Of a stretch of DNA of 64,000 nucleotides, positions 35,802 to 47,458 are shown one piece after another. Location of the stretch: assembly GCA_045837725.1 (NCBI GenBank), contig JBEWZL010000137.1, positions 62,001-126,000 of the forward strand, in the 5' to 3' direction. The notes beneath the pieces are model-generated. The model was not told the origin of the DNA and ran no database searches. It was given only the letters and a program-made list of their open reading frames with translations. Positions within the stretch are counted from its first letter, which is position 1. Every line of letters begins with the position of its first letter. The stretch is from Vermamoeba vermiformis. Its lineage: Eukaryota > Tubulinea > Echinamoebida. The translations under genes were made by a program, and so were the position numbers.

Positions 35802-36868
35802 ATGGAGCCCAAGTTCGAAGACATTGAATTCGACGTCGACACGCTGCTCGATGAAGATCTCAAGCAGAAAGAACAGCCGCGCAAACAGGTCGAGTTGTTG
35901 ACTGTGCGGGCGAGCAAGGCGCGGATCGTACTGACGTGGCTGCGCAACATTATGGCGAGTCTCATTATCGGCAATCAGACGCACTGGTCGGTGATTCAGC
36001 TCGGCAATGAGGGACCCAAGTCGTGGGGCAGTTATCAGCTCTCGTCCTGGCTCGGCATTGACGGCGCCACTGCTGAGTGGATGCAGGCCCTGGACGAGAG
36101 TCGCAAGAGTGCCACCACCGTGCGCGTGAGTGACAGACAGGTGTCGCAGCTGTGTGGCAGTGAAGGACTCGGCAGAGAACTCGGCAAGTGTCAGCTGGTG
36201 TGGTGGTTTGACGAGCGCTGTCAACTCGAAATGACACCTGCCTGTCAAAGCGAGGCCTCGCTCTCCTGTCGTAAGTGTCATATTTCCTTATTAGGCAAGT
36301 CAGTGTCTAACACCACCCCGCAGTGCTGCGGAATATCTCCGAGATGTTAGAGGAGGGCGGCTATCTCGTGGGCCAGTGTTTTGACAGCAGTGACATGTTC
36401 GCGCGTCTGGCCAAACAGAGCACGGTGCCAGGACAGCCGCGGAATATTATTCGCATCTCTGGCCAGGGTCGTGCCAAGGGTGAAGAGGTGCGTGTGGTGC
36501 GCGTGACATTTGCAGATGAAGGTGAAGCGAGCAGTGGCAGTGGCAGCATGATGCCGCTGAGTGCCGTGGAGTGTCAGTTCAGCATTGAATTCTTCGATCA
36601 CGAGCGGAAATTTCCGCGCTGTTACTTGGTGCACTTCCCGACACTCATTCGACTCGCACGACAGCACGGTCTGCGCATGGTGTCGATCACGAACTGCATG
36701 GAGCTGTATGAAGAGTACAGCAAGACCTCGTTCATGAACAGCTTGAACGATCTGATCGTGCAGGACTGTTGGCCCTTCTCATTCGGCAATGAATTCGCGC
36801 AGAGAGAACAGCTGCAGCTCTACGCGATATTTGTGTTCGTCAAAGCGGCACCTGTCACTGAGCTCTGA
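35802..36868 (+). CDS. Degenerate mRNA cap guanine-N7 methyltransferase homologue
   Basis: Exons 35802-36270 and 36324-36868 give 337 residues. The C-terminal half fits the cap N7-MTase fold: LLRNISEMLEEGGYLVGQCF, SIEFFDHERKFPRCYLVHF and LIRLARQHGLRMV correspond to the family's second half. The N-terminal half keeps the alignment register (VLTWLRNIMASLIIG), but SAM-binding motif I, normally VLDLGCGKGGDL, reads VIQLGNEGPKSW here, so the Asp/Gly-rich loop is lost. It may be an inactive paralogue or a regulatory partner of the real enzyme. TGTACATA lies 18 nt after the stop. Confidence 0.7.
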
Positions 36869-36885
36869 GGGCCTGGTGTCTCGAA

Positions 36886-36893
36886 TGTACATA
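36886..36893 (+). promoter_or_regulatory. UGUACAUA 3'-UTR element
   Basis: TGTACATA, 18 nt past the stop of the cap-methyltransferase homologue, followed by AAAATAA. Confidence 0.5.
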
Positions 36894-37021
36894 GTAAACG
36901 AAAATAATGTTATCATATTAGTATTTTTGTCTCGTCATGCAAGCTGCAGTTCGTGGTTTGAAAGTCATTCAACACATTGACGCGAACACGAGAACACACA
37001 CATGTGTTTCATACATGTAGC

Positions 37022-38714
37022 ATGAGACGAGGTTATCGAGGTACGTACTGATTGCCAGCATGATTAATTACGAGTTGTGAAATAGATCCGGCTTGCTATG
37101 ATCCTCATTTCCATTGCAATTTTGTCCCAACTATTTTTAAAAATTATTAAAAATAACATTGCATTATCTCTTGATAAAATGGTGCATATTTAAGTCTCGT
37201 ACTCAAGTACATCCAGGTCGCGCCAACAATCGAGCGGGTCGATTCTCTCGGCAACGATATGAGCCCTATCCACACTATCAACCTCATTATGCACCGCCTG
37301 TCTATATACCGCCTATTCAGCCTCAGTATCTCCCTCCACTGCCGGTGCCAGCAGCAGTCCCGATTAGGAGAGCAGAACCACGTGATCAATTGACAGCGAC
37401 ACTCAAAATGTACTGCGAGGACGAGGTGATTGAGCGCGCATTGAATCACAATGCTGTCGTGCATAGCAACGCTGTGATTGGTACTATTAATAGCACCGCA
37501 GATGCCGACACCAAAAATAGCAACACTGCTGCAGAATATCAGCCTGATGTGCAGTCAGACTCTGACCACGAGACCACGGAACAGCTCGATGCAGTTCAGA
37601 GGACCGCAACTCAAGTTCAACACACGCCAGTGACACTTGTCAATCAGTCACCTGCACAGATTCAATCACGTGGTGCACCCTCAATGACACGCGTCACACC
37701 TGTCACTGCACTGCCATCACCTGTCAAAGTGTCAACTCCTCGCCCTGCTGCAGGTCACGTGCCAGTAGTAGTTCCAAAAAAAGCAATCTCTCGTCCGACA
37801 CCGCCAGTGACAGCGACAGTTGTCAACATGACACCGCAGCAGAAACAAATTCAGCTCAAGCTCGCACCCGTGCAGATTGTTCCGTACGAGGGCGGAAAAG
37901 CGCTGAAATTTCCGTACGATCCGATCGAGTGGCCCAAGACACCCAAACAGTACATTCTCGAGTGGTTTCAGCGTCAGTCGGCACTGCGCGTCAACAAACA
38001 ACTCGCGCTGATTGATCCGCAGCGTGCAGCAGCCATGTCGCAAGTGCCCAAGTGGGAGAAAGTGCCCGCTCCTGCCCTCCGCCAGGGCCTGCACCTCGTG
38101 ACACTGCACGTGACTGACCCGCGCACCTTGCAAGCACTGACCTTCACACCTGACCGCTATTGGAGGTATGAACTCGGAGCTATTTTAGACCCGCGACTGA
38201 CCAATCACGTGACAGCACTATCAAAGAGGCCGAGCACGTGGCCAGTCTACTATTTTTGCAGTATTTGTTGCCACAAGCGAATTCAGCCAAAGAGATTCAT
38301 GAAGCGATGGAAAACATGCAAAGACATCAGAAGCGACTAAATTCAACGAGTGCAGGTCAGTGAGTTACACGTGTCACATGTCATTACTCACCATTCACTG
38401 AAGGACCTGTCGCACGCAAGCCAGGAGCAGTGCCAGCAGAGAAAGTTGGCAAAGAAATCTACAGCGCAGTGCCACCGACCCCGCAACTGACAGTGTCAAC
38501 GCGCGCACCCGACGCAGCACCTGTCAAACAGTTTCTTGACACGCGCAGTCACGCGTCAACTGCCAGCAGTACCGGGCCAACAAGCGTCAACACACCACCT
38601 CCAAGCAGTACTGTCCCGCACACTGGCCAGGGCTATTACGCGATGTATCCTACGGGCTATTATTATCCGCCGTATTACAGTCAGTACCCTGGCTACTATC
38701 CCTACCCGCAATAG
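37022..38714 (+). CDS. Proline/glutamine-rich protein with Tyr-rich tail
   Basis: Exons 37022-37040, 37217-38165, 38189-38355 and 38404-38714 give 481 residues. I do not recognise the family. The N-terminus is Arg/Gly-rich (MRRGYRGRANNRAGRFSR), like RNA-binding tails, followed by Pro/Tyr stretches and a disordered middle. A more ordered segment (residues 240-380, KFPYDPIEWPKTPKQYILEW and a helix LLFLQYLLPQANSAKE) precedes a low-complexity C-terminus with repeated YYP/YPGYY units. Composition suggests an RNP or condensate protein, which is inference. The third exon is separated by an intron of only 23 nt (38166-38188), so that splice junction is the weakest part of the model. Confidence 0.7.
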
Positions 38715-38735
38715 TGTACATAATCCTTGTAAATA
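38715..38735 (+). promoter_or_regulatory. Double UGUA(A/C)AUA element
   Basis: TGTACATA (38715-38722) directly follows the stop and TGTAAATA (38728-38735) comes six bases later. Confidence 0.5.
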
Positions 38736-38782
38736 GCACCAATAATGTTCAATACTCGAGTCAGTAAGATTTATTAAGCCGC

Positions 38783-40414
38783 TCATTGTTTGTAAAAGTC
38801 TTTGGTCGTGTGTTCGCAAGGACAGCCTTTCTCGTGCGCGTATTGTACACAGTCCATATGTCCTTTCATTGTGGCGTACGAGCATGTGTAGGCATCCCTA
38901 AGCAGTGATTAATGGCGTGTTGCGGTGCGGTCTCGAGACTTACCATTCACAGCCATTCTCGTGCGCGTACTTCAAGCACGCGAGATGACCGTGCATCGCA
39001 GCACCATAACACGTCGTGTCGGCCCTAGTGAGTGGTTAGTGAGCTGGCGTAGTACAAGCCCTCACAGACGTACCATTCACAGCCATGTTCGTGCGCATAT
39101 TTTAAGCACTCTAAATATCCACCCGACGCCGCTCCCCCAGTAGCAGCAGCAGCCCAGGGAGCACCGTTCTCCGCTGCGTACTTCAAGCAGTCCAAGTGCC
39201 CGCTTGATGCAGCGCCTGTGGTCGTTCTTGCGTCCCTAAATAATGTGATCAGTACATTGGACTTGGATGGTGCACCGATCAAGGTACGTACCATTCACAG
39301 CCGTTCTCATGCGCGTATTTCAAGCACTCCAAGTGCCCCTTTGCAGCTGCCTGGGCACAAGTCGATTCGTCCCACTCACAGCCATTTTCATGGGCCCATT
39401 TGAGCTGTTCTAAATTGCCGTGCTGGGCCAAGAAGCTGCACACCGAGCTGTCCCAGTCGCACCCATTCTCGTGCGCGTATTTGAGACACTCAAAGTGGTT
39501 GTTCATAGCTGCATTTGGTGCCGCTTCAAAGGACCTGACAACAGAGCTGTGGTTCAGCACGTGTTCGATGCAACAATTAAGGTACTTACCATTCACAGCC
39601 ATTCTCGTGCGCGTACTTGAGGCAGTTGAGGTGTCCAAATGTTGCAGCCAACAAGGTCGTCTGTTCATCCCACTCGCACTCGTTCTCGTGCGCGTACTGC
39701 AAACACTCGAGGTGCCCATTGGCGGCTGCTTCATTGCACGTGTCTTCATTCCTGCAGCAACAGCGGTGAGTGCCTATTGGTCAGCAGTCGCGCACAGACG
39801 TACCAATCACAGCCGTTCTCGTGCGCGTACTTCAAGCACGCGAGATGTCCATTGGCCGCTGCTTCATTGCACGCCGCTTCATCGCCCCACTCGCAGCCGT
39901 GTTCGTGCGCGTATTTCATGAGACTAAGGAAACCCTTGCTCGCAAAATAACCGTGAAATGTCGAGGGCTTGGGCTTGTTATCTTTAATTCCCTTTTCTTC
40001 TTTGCGCTTTTTGACGAGTGCATTGAGCTCTTTGGAGACTTGCGCGACAAACACCAAAGATACGGCTTCATAATTTCTGTTGCTGCCGATGACGTGATCT
40101 ATAATAGTCATCCAAGTATCTGAAGGCAATACTACTGCAGCGTCGCTCTCGGTGTCATTATCCTGTTATAGACAAAATTAATAATAAGATGACAAAGACT
40201 CATTGTGTGATCCCGATCGGCAACCGAATCAGATAAGTGGACTAGTTACTGACTAATTAAATATGATTGCAATATTGTGGGCAAAGGTAATTATGTCGCA
40301 GAACAAAATATTTCATCACATTTCGCATTGCGCGCGCGTTTTTTAACTTACAGATTTGAATTTTTTGTTAGCGCGGTTATCTTCCATTGAGTCAGACGAT
40401 GCTTTTCTCTTCAT
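38783..40414 (-). CDS. Ankyrin-repeat protein with exon-per-repeat structure
   Basis: Exons 40352-40414, 39804-40162, 39590-39751, 39292-39534, 39074-39235, 38944-39024 and 38783-38897 give 394 residues. The N-terminus is a basic leader (MKRKASSD, NRANKKFK) and a helical domain with DTWMTIIDHVIGS, possibly F-box-like. Then come about ten degenerate ankyrin-type repeats with consensus GHLECLKYAHENGCEW, the 27-residue variety common in amoebae and their giant viruses. Every repeat-region intron is phase 2 and falls directly inside the final Trp codon, and internal exons measure 162, 243, 162 and 81 nt, exact multiples of 81. Function is unknown. Confidence 0.88.
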
Positions 40415-40588
40415 CTTAGTGCTAGTAGGATGGATAATCGATTGTTTTGCAGGACATTTTTAGCGGTCAGCTGTCAGAAAATATCTGGAATTGTATCACA
40501 TGACCGGTCCCAATTATTATTATTTAGGCTAAGTCAATGTGAATCAGCTGATAAATTCGACGAAATGATGATCGGTGCCACAACGGAG

Positions 40589-43500
40589 CTACTGATTGGC
40601 CTCGAAGAATTGGCGCAGTGCTGGCAAACTATTCTCGACCGAGGAGTACGTCTTCAAGCAGCCGCGGATCCACTTGGACAATTTGTTCGCGCAGTCCTCG
40701 CGTGCATAGCGCTCATCGAGCAGTATAATCGCGCCGTAGTCTCGTATGTGTCGAATGCACCGACCAATGGCCTGATTGACTGCACGATAGGCCTGCAACG
40801 CGTACCAGCTAATGTGAAGTGTTACTCGCTGATGCTATATTTAGCCGCGGTGTATATATATATAGCCTACCTATTGCCATCCAGCAGTCCTAAGCTTTGC
40901 TTGCGTTGCGTGTTGAATTCTTTTTTCAGTACAATCTTCAGATCTTTCCTAAAAAGGAGTTCAAAATCAGAGTCAAATTTGCTTTGATCCGGATCGGACA
41001 GTGCTACATACACTAGCGGGAATGGAATGCCAATCACTATCACTGCGCGTGCATTGTGATCGCTGAAATCGAGCCCTTCACTCACTTTGCCGCGACACAC
41101 CGCGCAGAACAGCGCTAAAAATAGTTGAGAACTCATATCAATGTACTAATTAGGCAATACCTCCTTGCGCGCTCTCAGTGGCGGAATAATACGTTGACAT
41201 CACACCTGCAAAGTTCTCTTCTGCGGACCTCGGCTCTGTCACTACAATTAGCGCACACTAAATTATTGCAAAGACACGACGCACCAATCGCCACGGTTTT
41301 GCGACATTGCACTTGGTGCCACAGGCCAGTGTTGGTCCAGCGCTCAATCATCTTGTCCATCAGACCGTAGGACGGGAAGAAGCACAGCACACCGTGAGGG
41401 ACCACTTGACAGTACTGCAGCAATGCAGCTCCGATGGCATCTATTACCATATTAGGACATGCAAGCACTCCTCACAGTAGTACCTTGATATTCAAATGAG
41501 ACCGAATTGGTGTACACGCTGTTGAACTTGACTGTCTTGGGGGCCAGAGCACCGACCCAGATCTGACACGTGTCAATCACCGAGCGACAAGTACTGTGAC
41601 ACTTACCTGTTTGGTCGTGTTGATCACGTGATTGGTTTGCACGTTGTGAGGAAACTTCGTGGCAAGTTCACCGGCAAACGAGTCCATTGGAGACAAGGTG
41701 CCAGATGTCACAATGATGGTTCGAGCTGTCAAACGTGTCACATATTGAGCAGCACTAACACCTATTTATATGTCCCTTACCAACACCCGCGATCTGTGTG
41801 AATGCCACTGCGGGGTTGAGACACCACAGGCCAATGGAATAGCTCCACACGCGACGTCCTGTCATTGTTAATAGTTGAACGAATTGATGCAATGCTTACC
41901 ATTTTTGGGCACGAGTGTCTTTTGAATCACCACTTTGTAGTCGTGTTGAAAGCGATAGTTCTGCGTCGTCAAATAGTGCGCTATTCGGAACAGATGTGAG
42001 AGGAGAATTTCATTTTTCTGCGAAAACAATCGCTCGTCCGACTCGTTGTTCACTCCCAGACCGTGATTGAGCTTGCCGATCAGCCCTGTGATACTTTCAG
42101 CTGTCACTCCGTAGTCCGCGAGCAGTGTCACTAATTCAGCCCCGCCCCATCTGTATTGCATCAGCGACCAATAACACCACACTAGCGCACTTACACATTG
42201 GAGTTGGTTTCAAAGTCTGTCGGCTTCAAATTGCCAATAGCTTTTCGAACCCAAGAAAGCAAGCCATCGATAATCTGCTTGAACGGTTATAACGTCGAAT
42301 ATCAGTGAGGTACTTACGGTGACAAATGGTCCAAAGTGTTCGGCCAGCGGTGTCATATTGACCATGTGTAACTCGTCTGTCAGTCCTAGCTGCTGTGTCA
42401 GTACAATTCATTTGACACGTGTCACACATCACTCACCAACTAAGTCCTCTAAAGTGAAGTCCATCGTCGTTGCCTCGCGTGCTGCGTCTTCAATGTTGCT
42501 AAAAATAGATTATTACACTCGCTGCCTGTGCCACTAACACTTACTGGGCCTCATCGAAAATGACCACTGCGCCTTGCAGTTCAATCTTGAATGACTCGCG
42601 AATACCCGGGTCTAAGAGATAATTGTACGGACACAACACGAGATCAGCTTTGTACGAGAGTGTCTTGGCCCCAAAGTACGGACAAGCTGTCAACGGTGTC
42701 AGTCAAACATGTCAAAATGACACGTGTCAACTTCACTCACCTTTATTGTCCTGACCGAGCAGCACAATGTCCTCGAGATCCCACGGCTCAGTCTTCAAGT
42801 CCTCGCGCTCAGTCAGCACGGACTTTCGGTTCTTGTACGTGCAGCCTTGAGGCGTGTCCACCAACTTGCGGCTGTGTGAACGTTAGATATGGAGCGCTGT
42901 CACGTGTCAACATGTCACTTGCCAGTCTGTGTCTCGAGTGCGTGAGAGACTGATGGTCGGGTGCACGCATGTGTGATCACGTGATCCAATCACTGCCATT
43001 TTAGGACGGTAAGGAGTCTTGCGCAGTTCAGCGACCACTTTTTTGACCTGCGCGTGCGTGCGTGATGCGTAATAGATCTTCGGTGCTGGAGGCCGCGGTG
43101 TTTGCGACCCTTCATCGTCACTGTCGCCGTCACGTGACTGTTTCTTCTTTGGATCTCGCGAACCCTTTCCTGTTTTGGAAGGCTCCTTCTTGACACTTGC
43201 CTTGATCGCAGACTTGCTATCCACCTTGCGCTTCTTTGCACTGCTGTCGTCAGAGCAGTGGTCGAGACTACGCTTCTTGTTGGGCGTGACGAACACGCGC
43301 TTGCTGGACTGAAAATCATCGTCCAACTCACTCAGATCTAATGTCACTCGATTGCTGTCGCTGGAGTGGGTCATTGTATTCTTGTTACTATTGTCATCTT
43401 CAATAGTGATCACTGAGGGATGTGGATCTGGTTTGATTTCGATTTTGATTTCGACTTGCTTAGCTTCCTGCTTGACCTCCTGAGCCAATGATTGCTTGTT

Positions 43501-43883
43501 TTCATGTTCTGATTTCACAGGAGTGCTTGTGCTATTACTGCAAGTATGCGAAGCACCGTCCTCCTGTTTAACGGCGTGGTTGGGATCGGCATTATTGTTG
43601 AAATCGTTCTGCCATTGTAATGCAGCGCACAACAGAGCCAATGTTTTTCCTGTGCCTGTAGGTGCCTCAAGCAGCGCATTTTCTGATCTAATACGAAGGG
43701 ATTGAATCAGACGCCGAAGAATTATTTGAATATTGGATTCGATCCAAAATTAATTAATTAGTACCTCTTCAGGGCCGTTAATAATTTGGACATTAGAGCC
43801 AGCTGAGGTCCGTAACATTTATACGGAAACATGACACGATGCCCACAAACCCAAGTGACATGATTCGTCTCTGGATCACTCAT
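40589..43883 (-). CDS. BRIP1: FANCJ/BRIP1-type DEAH DNA helicase
   Basis: Fifteen exons give 865 residues. It is an Fe-S superfamily 2 helicase that unwinds DNA in crosslink repair. Visible: Q-motif [14 protein letters not shown], Walker [38 protein letters not shown] and CPYFGAKTL around the Fe-S cysteines, [20 protein letters not shown] box split by an intron ([13 protein letters not shown]), [36 protein letters not shown] and [18 protein letters not shown]. The middle of exon 2 holds a roughly 170-residue acidic/Lys-rich insertion with KKRSLDHC and KKRKVD, likely NLS. Intron 2 uses a GC donor (TG|GCAAGT). The gene lacks a BRCA1-binding C-terminal extension. RTEL1 is the alternative relative, but the FANCJ-specific blocks match better. 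Confidence 0.92.
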
Positions 43884-44145
43884 TTCTCAAGATGCGAATC
43901 TACGGTGCTGTGGTGTGGTGTTGCAATAGTCTGAGTTCACTTAAAAATCATGGTCAAATCCTCTTAAGAAATTCTACGAAATGAAGCTTGCGCTGCTCGT
44001 GCTCGTTTTGTGCGGCGGAAATGTGACCGTTACAAAATTCAAAACTAATCAATTGATTGACCGAGATTGCAGAGCACAGAACGCGAGCAATATCATCCGT
44101 GTTTGTGAACACGTGCAGGATTGTAGCTCTAGGTATTTCTGTGCA

Positions 44146-45445
44146 ATGAAGCGCGAAGGTGACAGACTGTACGCCTCATCGCCTGAAAAGAAGTTCAAAC
44201 TTCATTCTGGCAGTCCTAAACACACTACGTACGAGAAATTTAGTATATTGGAATATATTAAACTAACAAATGATGATTAGAGCGTGTTCGCCTTTACAGT
44301 TTAAGTGTCCAACCTTTTCGGTCGATGGCGATCCAACAACCTTTATGGCACCCGAGCATTGGCTGCTGATATTGTCGTACCTCTTGCCTGTTGAGATATG
44401 CCAATCAGTGGTGGGCATTAACAAATTCATGGCTGGTCTGGCACAGAGTGATTATCTCGTAAGTAGCTAGATTTACTTCCATTCCGTGCTCCCCGTAGTT
44501 GATATTGAATTACAGTGGCGACCATTGACCTATCGGATGTACACAGACTGGTGCACCAATAGACGAGGTGAACTGCTACGACCACGCCTGTGCACCTCGT
44601 GGAAACAAATCTACCGCGACATCACTGCCCTCGCCACTGCACCGCGCGATATGACCGGCAAGTGTTTTGACCACGTGATTAATGTACGCTAACAGTTTAT
44701 TAGCATTTTGCCCGTTCTGTGGAGATACGTTGCCTAAGTACGGAGCTGACAAGTGCGGATTTGTTGCTGCACCTCAACGTATGTAGTGCATGATACGCAC
44801 AGGGTCATAATGACGAGCACCTATTGATATTGTAATATAATAATAGGCTGTGCGTTCTGTCAAATCAAGCTAACTATCCCAGGACAGCAATGCACTACGT
44901 GTCAGCAGCTCAGTTGTGACACGTGTCAAATCACGTGCCGCTGTTGCACGACACCAAGGTACAGTCCACAATCACGTGTCAGTCAGTCACGTGCTAACAG
45001 TCCTCGCTAGCTGTCCTCAGTGTGCTGTGAAGACGCGCGAATGTCAGCACCATGACACCTGTCACGTCATCTCCACGCTGCATTGCAATGCGTGCACCCG
45101 AGCATGTGACAGGTGTGCAATGATCACGTGCCTCACTGCGCAGAAGTGGTGCAAAGGTTGTTTTGACTTTTTTGGGTGTGAACCTTGTCTGGGCGTTCAT
45201 GAACAGGACTGCATTCAGTAAGTCTTTGCAACTATTTCACAGCACGTGTCACTCATTTAGCACTCAGCGGCGTGTCATCTGATGACTCGAATGCTGCCTT
45301 TGACAGGTGTCACATCTGTCGCACGCACACCTCACTCGACAGCACCACGTGTCACAAGTGTCACTACACGACCTGCGCGGTGTGTCTGATCACGTGCTCG
45401 CAGTGCGGCACGAGTTGTTCGGAGTGCTGCCAGTGCCTCGCGTGA
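44146..45445 (+). CDS. F-box protein with Cys-rich zinc-binding C-terminus
   Basis: Exons 44146-44228, 44281-44458, 44516-44657, 44704-44778, 44847-44958, 45011-45217 and 45268-45445 give 324 residues. After MKREGDRLYASSPEKKFKL, a possible F-box runs MAPEHWLLILSYLLPVEICQ. The C-terminal half is dense with CxxC pairs (CPFCGDT, CAFCQIKL, CTTC, CPQC, CHVI, CNACTRACDRC, CHIC, CHKCHYTTC, CSQCGTSCSECC), enough for five or more zinc sites. The exon 3 donor is GC (ACCG|GCAAGT). With the GT donor 26 bp downstream the Cys-rich frame is lost. Probable E3 substrate adaptor, inferred from layout. It is divergent from FANCJ, with starts 262 bp apart. Confidence 0.78.
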
Positions 45446-45656
45446 TGATTGTAATTTAGTGTGTTATATAGAGACCTTATTTGCAGTTGTAACTAATTCA
45501 CTGAACCAGTCTTTGCAGTTGTACATCGCTTAGTCATAAATAACAATATTTACTAATTTGGTACCAAGCCCCCATGACAATTCTTTGGAATCTTTCAACC
45601 AGGGCACGTTTAAATCAATCAGGGCTGCACGCACAATTATCTGCAACAATTTGAGC

Positions 45657-47405
45657 ATGGAACACCACGACGGAGGTCATCAACCAGGGCAAGTAGATCC
45701 GCATCTGCCCTCGTTCGTGCAAGTAGTCCCTCCTCAGCCCGTACAGTTCTCGCAGCCCATGCCTGTCCCCGCGGTTGATCAGGGTTACAATCGCGGTCAG
45801 GTCTCGACTTACAATTTTTCCAATGTAGTAGGTGAGTAGTATAATTAATCGCAAGCTCAAATTTCAAATCAAAAATAATTGTTGAAATATTTTTTTTGAG
45901 GATCAGCAGAAATGTTATTCCATCGTTAGAACAAAATCGAGTTATTACTATGTAAAGAGTATTAATCACCTGAATTTTAGAAAGAAGAAATGCGCCAGTT
46001 CCACCACCTGTAGCATTATTTACTGGATCAAGCAGTTCAGCGCAGTACACGTTAAATTCAGTGCTCGCAGAGGATTCTGGTCCTAAGGTAAATATACAAA
46101 CTATCATATCCTAAATTCATTACTTCTGCTGACGTAAGGACCAGATCCATTTTTGAGATCCTGCCCTCTTTGCTTACTAACAGTACCTTATTGCAGCACA
46201 GTCTATGGCAGCGCTATCTCCGCGTAGTCAGTGTGGACAATCAGGCACGCAAGTTATCAATCTTCATTGGCTTTATGGCCGTTGTATTCATATTCAAACT
46301 GCACGTATCACACGGTGCCGAATCCATGGGTAACTCACTGCACACACCACACACTATAAGCACATTACACTAACACCGTGTAGCACTACTGGCCAGTGCC
46401 TATTACACGCTATTCACGCTGCTCACACTGGCCACTAGTCTCGTCGCACTCGTCGCCAACAAACAGCGCTCCACACTCGCATTCTCGTACGGGTACGTCA
46501 CGTGACAGGTGTCAAATGTGTCACGACACTGACAGCTCTGCACAGCTATGACAGGTACGAGTTGCTGATGGGCTTTGCTAGCGGCACACTGCTCGTATTC
46601 GTGTCGCTGTACGTCTTGTTTGAGGGCTTTGAACACATCCTCGAGCCCCACGAAGTCAACACGTATGTACACTTGTATATAGTGGCCCTATTGACACTCA
46701 TCTCGGCTATTAATAGTAACAAGCTCATGCTCACTTCCTTATTTGGTATGGTGGCACACGTGCTGGCAGTGGTGCTGTTCAACGATCAAATCAAGCTGCG
46801 CACAGAACTCGCAACACATTCGCGCATGAAGAGCGTTGAAGGACTAGTGCGCCAATTAGTGACCGATGTGATGCCAGATCTGCTCTTGTTTGTCACTTCG
46901 CTCATATTCTACGTGCAGTAAGTTCTGTCGCACATAGATACCATTATCTAACTCAAATCAGACCAATCTACTGGCTGGAGAGTCTGATTGGCTGGGTGAT
47001 TGCACTGCACGCCATGTGGACTGTCGTTCCGTACTGCATCGAGTCGGGACGCATTCTAATTCAATCAGTGCCGCAGTCTATTCAATACATCCTCGAAGAC
47101 ACAATTCGTGACGTAAGTATCAGTCACCACAATGACTACAGTAATAACCTCGTGTGCAGGCCACAACAGTCGACGGCGTGTTGGAGGTGCGTCGCAAGAA
47201 GTCACACTTTTGGACCTTTGCGCCTGGCGTGTTCGTCGGCACACTGCACGTGCGTGTCAAACAAGACGCAGATGTGCAACTAGTGCTGCAACACTTGAGC
47301 AAGCTGTTCAGTCCGATCATTCAACACCTGACCATTCAAGTGCAAAAAGATGATTGGGGCCATGGGCACAATCACGATCAGCCCGCACACACCGTGGCAC
47401 ATTAG
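45657..47405 (+). CDS. SLC30A6: ZnT6-like cation-diffusion-facilitator, probably non-transporting subunit
   Basis: Exons 45657-45831, 45981-46087, 46197-46329, 46384-46492, 46546-46917, 46962-47112 and 47160-47405 give about 430 residues. A Pro-rich N-terminus with an HHDGGH motif precedes six hydrophobic segments and a CDF C-terminal domain (TTVDGVLEVRRK, HFWTFAPGVFVGTLHVRVKQD, LTIQVQKDDW), which matches ZnT6. The HxxxD zinc sites of active ZnT are absent: TM2 reads ALLASAYYTLF and TM5 WLESLIGWVIALHA. Human ZnT6 is also inactive and pairs with ZnT5 in the Golgi. A His-rich tail (HGHNHDQ) follows. Gene identity is from the C-terminal domain. Confidence 0.87.
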
Positions 47406-47458
47406 AACACTAGTGCTCGTATAGTATCATGGCACTCCTTTTGTGATATAAAACAACC

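Noticed and set aside
43981-44280. Signal-peptide-like frame starting MKLALLVLVLC upstream of the F-box gene
   Set aside because: It runs through the F-box start in the same frame but reads a stop before the F-box exon. The spliced model from ATG 44146 preserves the domain and matches other MKR-type N-termini here.
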